This document shows positions 6,897 through 14,426 of a DNA stretch of 64,000 bases, piece by piece. Each line of letters begins with the position of its first letter. The first letter of the stretch is position 1. The position numbers and the translations under genes were made by a program. The notes under the pieces were generated by a model, which did no database searches, was not told the DNA's origin, and saw nothing but the letters and a program-made list of their open reading frames with translations. Source of the DNA: DAOUKH01 sp965219875 (GTDB lineage: Bacteria; Chloroflexota; Dehalococcoidia; SHYB01); contig CBDCOW010000003.1 in NCBI GenBank assembly GCA_965219875.1, forward strand, positions 806,001-870,000, in the 5' to 3' direction.

Positions 6897-7928
6897 TCAG
6901 CCCTTCAAGTCCGCGAGCAGCCTGCCGAGCAGCCTACCATCCTCATCGGCACTCAGGGCTGGCCTGAGTAGTGTAAAGCACACCTCCTCGACCAGGCCCT
7001 CGTAGCGCTCCCTGGCCATCGCGCCGACCTCGTCGTAGGGGCCGACGACGGCGAAGGCGTCGAGCATCTCGTCGGTGACGCCCTTGGCCACGACGTCGAG
7101 GGGGTTGTCGCGGGCCGCTTCCTGGAGGCTCTTGTGCTCCTCGCTCCAGCCGTGGGCGGCGAAGACCTGCCGGTAGACGTCGCTGTAGGAGGCGTAGAAG
7201 GCGACAGTGGCGCGGGCCTGCTCGCGGACGGCGCGGACCTCGTCGGCGGTCCGGCCGAAGGCGACGGTGCCGCCGCAGTTGACGCGCAGGTCGGCACGGG
7301 TGCGGTCCGCCTGGCGCGCGCCGGCGTCGAGCTCCGGCAGGGCGATCTCGGCGGCGTACTTGGCGCTGTTGAAGGTCTGGATCTGGAAGCCGTCGGCGAT
7401 CTCGCCGGCGAGGCGGGTGTTGCGGGGATTCGCGGCGCCGAGGTAGATGGGCGGCTTGCCGTGGTCGAAGCGGCCGGGATGGAAGGCGGGCGGCATCAAG
7501 GTTATGGGGTAGTAGTCGCCGCGGTAATCGAGCGATTCGCCCTTCTCCCAGGCGCCCCAGACGGCCCGCAGGGCGCCCACATAGTCGCGGAGCCGCGGGG
7601 TCACCGGCGAGAACGGCGTTCCGTACCGCTGCTCGACGTGCGCCTTGGACTGGGTGACCAGTCCGAGCTTGAACCGGCCCTTGGAGAGCTGCTGCAGGTC
7701 CCACGAGGTATAGGCGACGACGGTGGGACTGCGGGGGAAGGCGATGGCGGCTCGCGTCTCGAGCTTGAGGCGGGTGGTCGCGGTCGCCGCGACGGCGAGG
7801 GAGAGGAAGGAGTCGTGGTTCAGGTCGTAGGAGGAGTAGCCGTCGAAGCCGAGCGCCTCGGCGCGGCGGGCCTCGTCGGCGACGCTTCCAAGGTCGGCGG
7901 TCTCCTGGCGAAAGTAGACTTCGAGCAT
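6897..7928 (-). CDS. LLM-class flavin-dependent oxidoreductase
   Basis: 343-residue luciferase-like TIM barrel. Family elements: DEARRAEALGFDGYSSYD, SLAVAATATTRLKLETR, LSKGRFKLGLVTQSK, and a C-terminal region around GPYDEVGAMARERYEG. The AAGGA ribosome site lies inside the end of the upstream CaiB gene, which stops 3 nt before the ATG, so translation is closely linked. It is the second recognisable monooxygenase of this class in the window. Cofactor (FMN or F420) and substrate cannot be told from sequence alone. Confidence 0.9.
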   Translation of the reverse strand: MLEVYFRQETADLGSVADEARRAEALGFDGYSSYDLNHDSFLSLAVAATATTRLKLETRAAIAFPRSPTVVAYTSWDLQQLSKGRFKLGLVTQSKAHVEQRYGTPFSPVTPRLRDYVGALRAVWGAWEKGESLDYRGDYYPITLMPPAFHPGRFDHGKPPIYLGAANPRNTRLAGEIADGFQIQTFNSAKYAAEIALPELDAGARQADRTRADLRVNCGGTVAFGRTADEVRAVREQARATVAFYASYSDVYRQVFAAHGWSEEHKSLQEAARDNPLDVVAKGVTDEMLDAFAVVGPYDEVGAMARERYEGLVEEVCFTLLRPALSADEDGRLLGRLLADLKG

Positions 7929-7931
7929 GAT

Positions 7932-9176
7932 CTATTCCTTGGCGGGCTCCATGGCCTCCTCGTGGGCGATGACGACGCCGCGGCCCACGAGGTCGTCGAT
8001 CTCTCCCGCATCCATGCGCAGGAGGTCTCCCAGGACGTGGCGGGAGTGCTCGCCGAGCAGGGGGGCCGGGGTGAAGGCGGTGGGGCGTTGGCCGTCGATG
8101 CGCCAGGCGGTCGTGCCCATGGGTCGGGGGCCGACCTCGGGGTGGTCGACGTTGGCGACGAAGCCGCGGTCGAGGAGGTGCTCATCGGTGAGCAGGTCGT
8201 CGGAGTCTAGGACTTCGGTCGCGGCGACACCGGCTCGCTGCAGCTTCTCGGCGAGGGGGGCGGCGTCCTCGTTGCGTGTCCACTCCTCGATCAGGGACTC
8301 CAGGGTCTCGACGTTGGCGCAGCGGTCGGCGGCGGTGGCGAAGCGGGGGTCGTTGCGCCAGTCGGAGCGGTCGGCGACCTCGCAGAGGGCCGCCCAGGCT
8401 TCCTCGCCGTCGACGGAGATCGCGATCCATCGCTGGTCGCCGCGGCAGACGTAGACGCCGTGGGGGGCCTGGTTGGGGTGGCGGTTGCCGACGGCCTCGG
8501 GCTCGACGCCGTGGAGGCTGTAGTCGGCCATCGCCTGCGGGATGAAGGTGGTGAAGGACTCGGTCATGGAGGTCTCGACGGACTGGCCTTGGCCGGTCCT
8601 GGCACGGTGGCGCACGGCTTCCAGCACGCCGAGGAGAGAGTAGCAGCCGCCGATGAAGTCGGGGGGAAAGCCACCGAGGATGCGGGGGTGTCCCGACGGA
8701 TAGGCGGTGGTGGCGGCGACGCCGCTGAACAGATTGACGACGCTGTGGAATCCGGCGAAGTTCTTGAGCGGGCCGGTGCGTCCGAAGGCGGCGACGGAGA
8801 GGTAGACGACGTCGGGCCTGACGCGGCGGATGTCGTCGTAGGCCAGGCCGAGCTTGTCGGCGACGCCGGTGGTGAAGTTCTCGACGACGACGTCGCTGAT
8901 CGCGGCGAGCTTCTTGGCGACGGCGAGCCCTTCGGGAACGCCGATGTCGAGGACGAGGCTGCGCTTGTTGGTGTTCATCATGTTGAATCCGCCGCTGCGG
9001 TTGATGCCGCGGACGCCCTCGGCGTAGGGGGGCAGGATGCGGACGGACTGGAGGTGGGGATTCTCGACGAGGATGACCTCGGCGCCGAGCCATCCGAGGA
9101 CTTGGGTGACGTAGGGGACGGCGATCATCTGGCCGAAGTCGAGCACGCGGAGCCCCTGGAGCGGCGGCGGCCTCAT
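7932..9176 (-). CDS. CaiB/BaiF (family III) CoA transferase
   Basis: 414 residues. It opens PPPLQGLRVLDFGQMIAVPY and continues with LGAEVILVENP, LDIGVPEG, and RTGQGQSVETSMTES. The position of the usual catalytic Asp (formyl-CoA transferase MQDA) is Glu here (MTES). ATG 9176 is chosen because it overlaps the upstream CaiB stop by 4 nt (ATGA) and begins right at the family N-terminus, although the frame stays open far upstream. It transfers CoA between carboxylic acids; substrate unknown. Part of the six-gene minus-strand operon. Confidence 0.92.
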   Translation of the reverse strand: MRPPPLQGLRVLDFGQMIAVPYVTQVLGWLGAEVILVENPHLQSVRILPPYAEGVRGINRSGGFNMMNTNKRSLVLDIGVPEGLAVAKKLAAISDVVVENFTTGVADKLGLAYDDIRRVRPDVVYLSVAAFGRTGPLKNFAGFHSVVNLFSGVAATTAYPSGHPRILGGFPPDFIGGCYSLLGVLEAVRHRARTGQGQSVETSMTESFTTFIPQAMADYSLHGVEPEAVGNRHPNQAPHGVYVCRGDQRWIAISVDGEEAWAALCEVADRSDWRNDPRFATAADRCANVETLESLIEEWTRNEDAAPLAEKLQRAGVAATEVLDSDDLLTDEHLLDRGFVANVDHPEVGPRPMGTTAWRIDGQRPTAFTPAPLLGEHSRHVLGDLLRMDAGEIDDLVGRGVVIAHEEAMEPAKE

Positions 9177-10366
9177 GCCGTGCCTCCCGGCGGCTTGCCG
9201 AGGAGGTCGCGGACGAGCTCGCCGGTGTGCTGCCCGACGGCGGGCCAGGGGGAGGGGTCCTTCCACGGCGTCCGGCTCATGCGCACGGAGAAGCCGGGGA
9301 GCTGGAGCTCTTTGCCGCCCGGCGCCTGCCAGGTCCGCAGGTAACCGCGCTCTTGTACGTGCTCGTGGCGCATCATGTCTCCGACGCCGTAGGCCGGGAA
9401 GCTGGGCACGCGGTTCTGATGAGCCAGGCTCGCGATCTCCTCGCCGGTGTGCTGCATGGCCCACTCGGCGATGAGCGGCCCGAGCACGTCCCAGTTGAGG
9501 GCGCGCTCCGCGCCGGTGTTGAAGACCTCTAGGTCGCCCCAGTCGGGGCTTCCCATGGTCTTGACCAGCCCGCGCCAGTGATGATCGAGGAAGGCGGCGA
9601 GGACGACGTAGCCGTCGCGGCAGGGGAGGTAGGCGTTGGGCTGGGCGCCGGCGACGACGGGGTCGCGGGTCTTGGACTCGTGGTAGGAGGCGTGGGAGAC
9701 CTCCCACGTCATGATCGCGGCGATGGACTCCTGCGCGCTGACGTCGACCTCCGCGCCCGCGCCGTCGAAGGTCCGCATGGCGAGCGCGACCATCGTGGCC
9801 GTCGCCGCCTGGAGCCCGGCCATCATCTCGCCCATGGGTGTGTTGGCACGAATCGGGGGTTCCTCGTAGGGGTCCGTAGGCAGGTCGGGGACGCCGGGGC
9901 TGGCGTAGGCGAGCCCGCCCGACGCCACGGCGATGAGGTCGTCGCCCGCGTAGCCGCTCTTGGGCCCGGTGAGTCCGAAGGGCGTGATGGCGGTGACGAC
10001 TAGGGAGGGATTGACGCGGCGGAGGCGGTCGTGGCGCAGGCCTAGGCGCTCGAGGTCGGGCGGGGGAAGGTTGATGACGAGGACGTCGGAGATCGCCAAG
10101 AGCTCGTCCAGCGTGCGGCGGTCGGCGGGGTCGTCGAGGTCGAGGGCCGCCCCGCGCTTGTTCCAGTTGAGGTAAGCGAAGAGCGCGCTCCAGTCGGGAT
10201 CGGGGTCTGGGCCGGGGAAGGGGCCGAGGCGGCGGGCGGTGTCGCCGGAGGGGGGTTCGACCTTGATCACGTCGGCGCCGGCGTCGGCGAGCAGTCGCGC
10301 GGCGTAGGGGGCGGAGACGTGGTCGCCGACCTCGATGACGCGGATGTCGGAAAGGGCGCCGGTCAT
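9173..10366 (-). CDS. CaiB/BaiF (family III) CoA transferase
   Basis: 397 residues, start MTGALSDIRVIEVGDHVSAPYAARLL. Also visible are AGADVIKVEPPSGD, LNWNKRGAALDLD and a GAGAEVDVSAQES segment with Glu in the usual Asp position. It overlaps the next CaiB gene by 4 nt, so the two are probably a functional pair or heterodimer, in line with paired CaiB genes in carnitine- or benzylsuccinate-type systems. About 70 nt separate it from the hydrolase gene upstream. Substrate not predictable. Confidence 0.92.
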   Translation of the reverse strand: MTGALSDIRVIEVGDHVSAPYAARLLADAGADVIKVEPPSGDTARRLGPFPGPDPDPDWSALFAYLNWNKRGAALDLDDPADRRTLDELLAISDVLVINLPPPDLERLGLRHDRLRRVNPSLVVTAITPFGLTGPKSGYAGDDLIAVASGGLAYASPGVPDLPTDPYEEPPIRANTPMGEMMAGLQAATATMVALAMRTFDGAGAEVDVSAQESIAAIMTWEVSHASYHESKTRDPVVAGAQPNAYLPCRDGYVVLAAFLDHHWRGLVKTMGSPDWGDLEVFNTGAERALNWDVLGPLIAEWAMQHTGEEIASLAHQNRVPSFPAYGVGDMMRHEHVQERGYLRTWQAPGGKELQLPGFSVRMSRTPWKDPSPWPAVGQHTGELVRDLLGKPPGGTA

Positions 10367-10437
10367 GAGGCTTGGAGGGTCTTCGGCATGGGTTGTTCTT
10401 TCTGCGGTTGCTGCCGGGCTTCTTTCTGGAAGCGGGG

Positions 10438-11238
10438 CTAGGCCGGGGGCAGGTAGCCGACGCGGGTGAGGAAGCGAAAGACCTCTTGGGCGAACTCCTC
10501 GGGGCGTCGGGCGGGGAACTGGCCGTGGGGGCCTTCGACGATGTGTCCCTCAGCGCCGGGGGTGAGCGCGACGGACGGCTCGTTCTTGTTCCGCAACATG
10601 TCGCCGTCGCTGGTGAGGAACAGGGTGGGACAGCGCACCGAAGGCAAGGCTTGTTCCAAGCGGTAGAGGAAAGCGGCGCGGTAGCCCCAGTGGTAGCGGG
10701 TGCCGGTGCGGAGAAACTCGGTGGTGGCCAAGTCGAAGAGCCAGGGTGGGGTGTCGTCGCCCCATATGTTTCGGTATCGATCCCACAACCACGTCAGGTG
10801 CTCACCCTTCCGTTCGATCTCAAAGGGGGGGATGTAGTTTTCCAGCCAGTCCCGGCCCTCTTCCTCGCCGAAGAGCGGAGAGCCGACCACGATGAGCGCT
10901 CGGACTCTGTCCGGCTGATCCACCGCCATCTGGACCGCGATGCCTCCGCCGGTATGGTTGCCCACAAGGGCGACCTCTTCGAGTCCGAGGGTGTCGAGAA
11001 ACAGCGTCAAACGCTCGGCGTATTCCTCGATCGTGGGGGGTTCGGGCGGCGGCTCGGAGGCGCCGTAGCCCGGGGTATCGGGAGCTATCGCCCTGGCGCG
11101 TTGGCCGAGGAAGGACAAGCTTGGCTCGTAGATTCTTCCCGAGATGGGGCTTTCGTGGAGCAGCACGATCGCAGGGCCGCTCCCCGCTTCCCGGTAGTGG
11201 ACTTGTCCCAGCGGAGTATCAGCGTAGCCGAAGCGCAT
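10438..11238 (-). CDS. Alpha/beta-fold hydrolase with a non-Ser nucleophile elbow
   Basis: 266 residues beginning MRFGYADTPLGQVHYREAGSG, oxyanion region LLHESPISG, C-terminal acid/His region around TSDGDML and EGPHGQFP. The nucleophile elbow reads G-N-H-T-G-G: the central position, normally Ser, is His. ATG 11238 has GGAAAGG upstream; a GTG at 11259, overlapping the cupin stop by 4 nt, is an alternative start adding 7 residues. A much longer upstream extension is just open frame over the cupin gene. Operon member; reaction unknown. Confidence 0.85.
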   Translation of the reverse strand: MRFGYADTPLGQVHYREAGSGPAIVLLHESPISGRIYEPSLSFLGQRARAIAPDTPGYGASEPPPEPPTIEEYAERLTLFLDTLGLEEVALVGNHTGGGIAVQMAVDQPDRVRALIVVGSPLFGEEEGRDWLENYIPPFEIERKGEHLTWLWDRYRNIWGDDTPPWLFDLATTEFLRTGTRYHWGYRAAFLYRLEQALPSVRCPTLFLTSDGDMLRNKNEPSVALTPGAEGHIVEGPHGQFPARRPEEFAQEVFRFLTRVGYLPPA

Positions 11239-11255
11239 GCGGGGCCTTTCCGCGG

Positions 11256-12128
11256 TCACCGGGCGTCCATGACGTAGTCCAGCCAGCCGTCGACCTTCAT
11301 GAACAGCGTCGCCCCCTGTTCGCTCGACATGGGAGGCTGAACCGATTGGCCTTCGCGGGAGACGTAGGCGCCGGCGTTTACCGGCGTATCGCCGATGGCG
11401 AGCGCCCCCGAAACGACGTAGAACTCCAGCGCGGCGGTGTGCCGGCCGGGACCCTGCTGCCGGTACCCCGGACCGAGGCGCAGCAGGACCGATTGCGCCC
11501 CCGTCTTCTGGTTGACGCTGAGCGTTTTGACCGCAATGTGCTCGATGTCGAAGCCGTCGAGCGCCCGCTGACCGCGAGCGTACTGCTCTCCGGTAAGCCA
11601 TGCGAGCGTGCCTGTTCGAAGATGTAGGACGCGCCCCCGGGGAGGGACGTCGGCGGGCGATCCGGTAAGGAGCGCGTTCGAGCCAAGCTCCTCTGCCGGC
11701 CGGATATGGCGGGACGCGGCGCCGCTCCCATCTCCTGGGCTCGTTCCCTCCAGGCTCAGGACCGCGAGCGCCCCCTCCGGCGCCTCCGCGGAGTGGATCC
11801 AGCCGGGCGGCCTCCAGAAATAGTCGCCCTCTTCGAAAGAGCCCTCCCCGTTCAACTTGATCCCGCCCTCCAGCACCAAACACTCTTCCACCGAACCGTG
11901 ATAGGCATGGGTCAAGTCGACGTAGCCGGGAGCCAGCCAGATGAGGTCGCACCGGCGTGTCGTAGCGGGGTCGATGCGCAACGTCTTCTGGTTGTACTTT
12001 GCGAGCATCTCCATCACCTTGTCCTTCGGGCCAAGGTGCTCCCGCCAAGCCGGCGCCATGTTCTCGTAGACGCTCAGTCCGTTCTCCCACTCCACCGCTT
12101 GGGTATCGACTATGGAAAGCTGCGGCAT
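11256..12128 (-). CDS. Two-domain cupin protein (DUF4437-like)
   Basis: 290 residues with two cupin halves. The first is around YVDLTHAYHGSVEECLVLEG and GDYFWRPPGWIHS (metal-type His/Glu ligands visible); the second is around RQQGPGRHTAALEFYVVSG and contains GAYVSREGQ. ATG 12128 follows GAGGAGG by 4 nt; a start five codons upstream lacks a site. First gene of the minus-strand operon ending with the isochorismatase-like gene. Cupins of this kind may be dioxygenases, isomerases or sugar/ligand binders; no specific activity can be assigned. Confidence 0.83.
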   Translation of the reverse strand: MPQLSIVDTQAVEWENGLSVYENMAPAWREHLGPKDKVMEMLAKYNQKTLRIDPATTRRCDLIWLAPGYVDLTHAYHGSVEECLVLEGGIKLNGEGSFEEGDYFWRPPGWIHSAEAPEGALAVLSLEGTSPGDGSGAASRHIRPAEELGSNALLTGSPADVPPRGRVLHLRTGTLAWLTGEQYARGQRALDGFDIEHIAVKTLSVNQKTGAQSVLLRLGPGYRQQGPGRHTAALEFYVVSGALAIGDTPVNAGAYVSREGQSVQPPMSSEQGATLFMKVDGWLDYVMDAR

Positions 12129-12203
12129 GACGCCTCCTCGCAACGGTCGGGCTAGGCTGCCCGCGGATTATACCGCTGACGCTCGACGTCGGCGGTTAGT
12201 ACA

Positions 12204-13775
12204 ATGCGCGGCATGTCTCCCCAGTGGTACGAGCGCGACTACGACGTCATCGTGGTCGGCGGAGGATCGGCGGGAGCGGTCGTCGCGTCCCGGCTTTCCG
12301 AGCATCCGCACCGATCCGTGCTTCTGCTTGAGGCGGGGCCGGACTACCCAAGGGTAGACCTGCTGCCCGAGGATATCCGGGACGGGGACAACGTGGTGAA
12401 GGCGATGAACCACGGGACCCACTTCTGGACGTACACGGCGAGCGGCCATCCCTACCGGCGCAAGCCCATCGTCATCATAGCGGGCAAGGTCACCGGCGGG
12501 GGCAGCGCGGTGAACGCCACCTACTTTCACCGGGGCGCGCCGGAAGACTACGACCAGTGGGCCGCCGCGGGCAACGACGCATGGTCGTACGAGAAGCTCC
12601 TTCCCTATTTCAAGAAGCTCGAAACCGACTTGGACTTCGGCGGTCCGTACCACGGCAAAGGCGGCCCGATCCTGGTGCGGCGCGCCAAGCAGGACGCCTG
12701 GGGCCCCATCGCGGGGGCCTTCTACGAGGCCTGCCGCCAGGCCGGTTTCCCCGACGACCCCGACATGAATCTGCCTAACACGACAGGGGTGGGGCCAAGG
12801 CCGGTCAACTGCGCCGACGGGCTCCGCATCAGCACGGCGGTCGGCTATCTAAGCCGGAGCCGGGAACGCGCCAACCTGACGATACGGGCGAACGTGCTGG
12901 CGCGCCGGATTCTCTTCGACGGGCGGCGGGCCGCCGGCGTGGAGATCGACGAAGGCGGAGAGCGCCGCCGCGTGCGGGGCGGCGAGGTCATCGTGTGCGC
13001 GGGGGCTATCGAGTCGCCGTGCCTGCTGGTGCGGTCCGGCATCGGGCCCGCCGACCAAGTCCGGGGAATCGGCGCGCCCCTCGTACAAGACCTACCCGGT
13101 CTCGGGGCGAACCTGCGAAACCACCCGGCGGTGGCTCCACAGTTTCGCATCAGGGAGGAGGCGCGAGAGGAAGGGCCGCCAGCGCAGCTCGTCCTCCGCT
13201 ATATGCCGCCGGGATCGAACGACCGCAACGGCATCACGATCGCGCCCCTGGTCGAGGAAGACGTGGACGGGACGCCCTGCATGCCCTTCTACGTCGTCCT
13301 GTGGAAGGTACGGTCGGAGGGAACGCTCACGGTGATCTCTCCCGAACCGGGCGATCCGCCCGTGCTTCGCTACAACTACCTGACGGACCCGGCGGACTTC
13401 GAGCGCGTGCGGGAAGGAGTGCGCCATGCCGTCCGGCTGGGGGAGGGCCGGGAGTTCCGGGGCATCTTTGACGGCCGCGCCGGGCCCAGCGACGACGAGC
13501 TCGCCTCGGACGATGCGCTCGACCGCTGGATCCTGGCCAACCTCTACACGGCGTTCCATTCCAGCGGCACGTGCAAGATGGGGCCGACGACCGACCCGAT
13601 GGCGGTGGTCGACCAATATTGCCGGCTGTATGGGGTGGAGGGCGTCCGGGTGGTGGACGCGTCGATCATGCCCGACATACCCCGCGGCGACCTGACGTGC
13701 AGCGTCGTCATGATCGCGGAGCACGCGTCGGACATGATCGCGGCGGGGCGGCGCTCAAGCGTGGCGCAAGAATGA
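12204..13775 (+). CDS. GMC-family FAD-dependent oxidoreductase (choline dehydrogenase-like)
   Basis: 523 residues oxidising an alcohol group. FAD site VIVVGGGSAGAVVASRLSE with LLLEAG; GMC signature 1 near VTGGGSAVNATYFHRG; signature 2 GAIESPCLLVRSGIGP; catalytic His in AFHSSGTCKMG. The second active-site residue (usually Asn or His in GNTNAPT) is replaced in PRGDLTCSVVMIAEH. A TACAAT box at 12200-12205 overlaps the first ATG; transcription from it would begin about at the second ATG (12213), so a leaderless start there is likely. Divergent from the cupin operon. Confidence 0.93.
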   Translation: MRGMSPQWYERDYDVIVVGGGSAGAVVASRLSEHPHRSVLLLEAGPDYPRVDLLPEDIRDGDNVVKAMNHGTHFWTYTASGHPYRRKPIVIIAGKVTGGGSAVNATYFHRGAPEDYDQWAAAGNDAWSYEKLLPYFKKLETDLDFGGPYHGKGGPILVRRAKQDAWGPIAGAFYEACRQAGFPDDPDMNLPNTTGVGPRPVNCADGLRISTAVGYLSRSRERANLTIRANVLARRILFDGRRAAGVEIDEGGERRRVRGGEVIVCAGAIESPCLLVRSGIGPADQVRGIGAPLVQDLPGLGANLRNHPAVAPQFRIREEAREEGPPAQLVLRYMPPGSNDRNGITIAPLVEEDVDGTPCMPFYVVLWKVRSEGTLTVISPEPGDPPVLRYNYLTDPADFERVREGVRHAVRLGEGREFRGIFDGRAGPSDDELASDDALDRWILANLYTAFHSSGTCKMGPTTDPMAVVDQYCRLYGVEGVRVVDASIMPDIPRGDLTCSVVMIAEHASDMIAAGRRSSVAQE

Positions 13776-13823
13776 CCGCTGCCGTATCTCGGCGAGCGGT
13801 GGCGCCACAGCGACACCCTACCA

Positions 13824-13851
13824 TTGACGGCCTGTTTCCAGTCCCTATCGT
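13824..13851 (+). promoter_or_regulatory. Sigma-70-type promoter of the small membrane-protein pair
   Basis: TTGACG at 13824-13829, 16-nt spacer, TATCGT at 13846-13851. The first ATG is at 13873 with a GGGGGAG ribosome site between. Confidence 0.6.
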
Positions 13852-13872
13852 AGGTCACGTAGGGGGAGAACG

Positions 13873-14025
13873 ATGGCGACAGTCGAGGAGCGCCTTGCCC
13901 GGATTGAAGGGGCCTATGAGCACTTGGCGACGAAGGCCGACGTCGTCAATCTCAAGGTCTGGATGATCGGAACGATGCTGGCAACGCTGGGCGCGGGCCT
14001 CGGCTTGGCAAAGTTAATCTTCTAA
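13873..14025 (+). CDS. Small coiled-coil/membrane-anchored protein, 50 residues
   Basis: Begins MATVEERLARIEGAYEHLATKAD, a charged helical start with coiled-coil character, followed by one hydrophobic span (about residues 29-48, VWMIGTMLATLGAGLGL). Ribosome site GGGGGAG upstream. The layout (ATKAD, then W-x-x-G and a helix) resembles the small DUF1640/CCDC90-like proteins of bacteria. It is followed 3 nt later by a similar gene. Too short for usual gene length cut-offs but well supported by its promoter, ribosome site and paralogue. Confidence 0.65.
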   Translation: MATVEERLARIEGAYEHLATKADVVNLKVWMIGTMLATLGAGLGLAKLIF

Positions 14026-14028
14026 GGA

Positions 14029-14220
14029 ATGGCAGCGTTGGCGGAGGGACATCCCGTCACCCGCGCCGAGCTACGCGAGGAGCTCCAGCATTACGCCACC
14101 AAGGCGGACTTGGAGCGTATCACGTCCGACATTATCCGGTGGGCTCTTGGCGTGATGCTTGCCGGATTGACCGCCGCAGTCGGGCTCACCGCCGTGGTCG
14201 TGAGGGTCGTGGGAGGCTAA
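14029..14220 (+). CDS. Small coiled-coil/membrane-anchored protein, 63 residues
   Basis: Paralogue in layout of the preceding gene: TRAELREELQHYATKADLERI forms a charged helix, then WALGVMLAGLTAAVGLTAVVV is the membrane span. The two share ATKAD and the W-x-x-G step into the helix, so they may form a hetero-oligomer. AAGGA lies directly against the ATG, suggesting coupled re-initiation after the previous stop. A strong terminator follows 33 nt after the stop. Function unknown. Confidence 0.65.
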   Translation: MAALAEGHPVTRAELREELQHYATKADLERITSDIIRWALGVMLAGLTAAVGLTAVVVRVVGG

Positions 14221-14253
14221 GGAAGACCCACTAGGCCCCAACCGTGAGAATCG

Positions 14254-14283
14254 CCCCGCCGATTAGCTAACGGCGGGGTTTTT
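14254..14283 (+). terminator. Rho-independent terminator
   Basis: CCCCGCCG (14254-14261) and CGGCGGGG (14271-14278) form a perfect 8-bp stem with a 9-nt loop, followed by TTTTT. It ends the two-gene membrane-protein transcript before the hyuA promoter. Confidence 0.9.
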
Positions 14284-14322
14284 GTTGTAAAGAAGCAAAG
14301 CGCGTTCGTACCTCTGCGGCGC

Positions 14323-14352
14323 TTGACACCCGCGCGGCTTTGCTTCTATCGT
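14323..14352 (+). promoter_or_regulatory. Promoter of the HyuA gene
   Basis: TTGACA (14323-14328), 18-nt spacer, TATCGT (14347-14352). Transcription would begin near 14359, after an in-frame ATG-like start at 14340-14358, which supports the downstream ATG at 14427 as the real start. Confidence 0.65.
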
Positions 14353-14426
14353 CCCATGTCGATGCCGCAGCACTCGACGACGGCCCCTTCGGGGGCCCAA
14401 ACCCCAGGCCTCCCCTCTTCAACGCG

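Noticed and set aside
9177..9707. Upstream extension of the CaiB gene at 7932
   Set aside because: The extra residues are Arg/Pro/Ala-rich and lie over the other CaiB gene; the family N-terminus begins at ATG 9176.
11260..12090. Upstream extension of the alpha/beta hydrolase gene
   Set aside because: It lies over the cupin gene in another frame and matches no family; the hydrolase begins at 11238 (or 11259).
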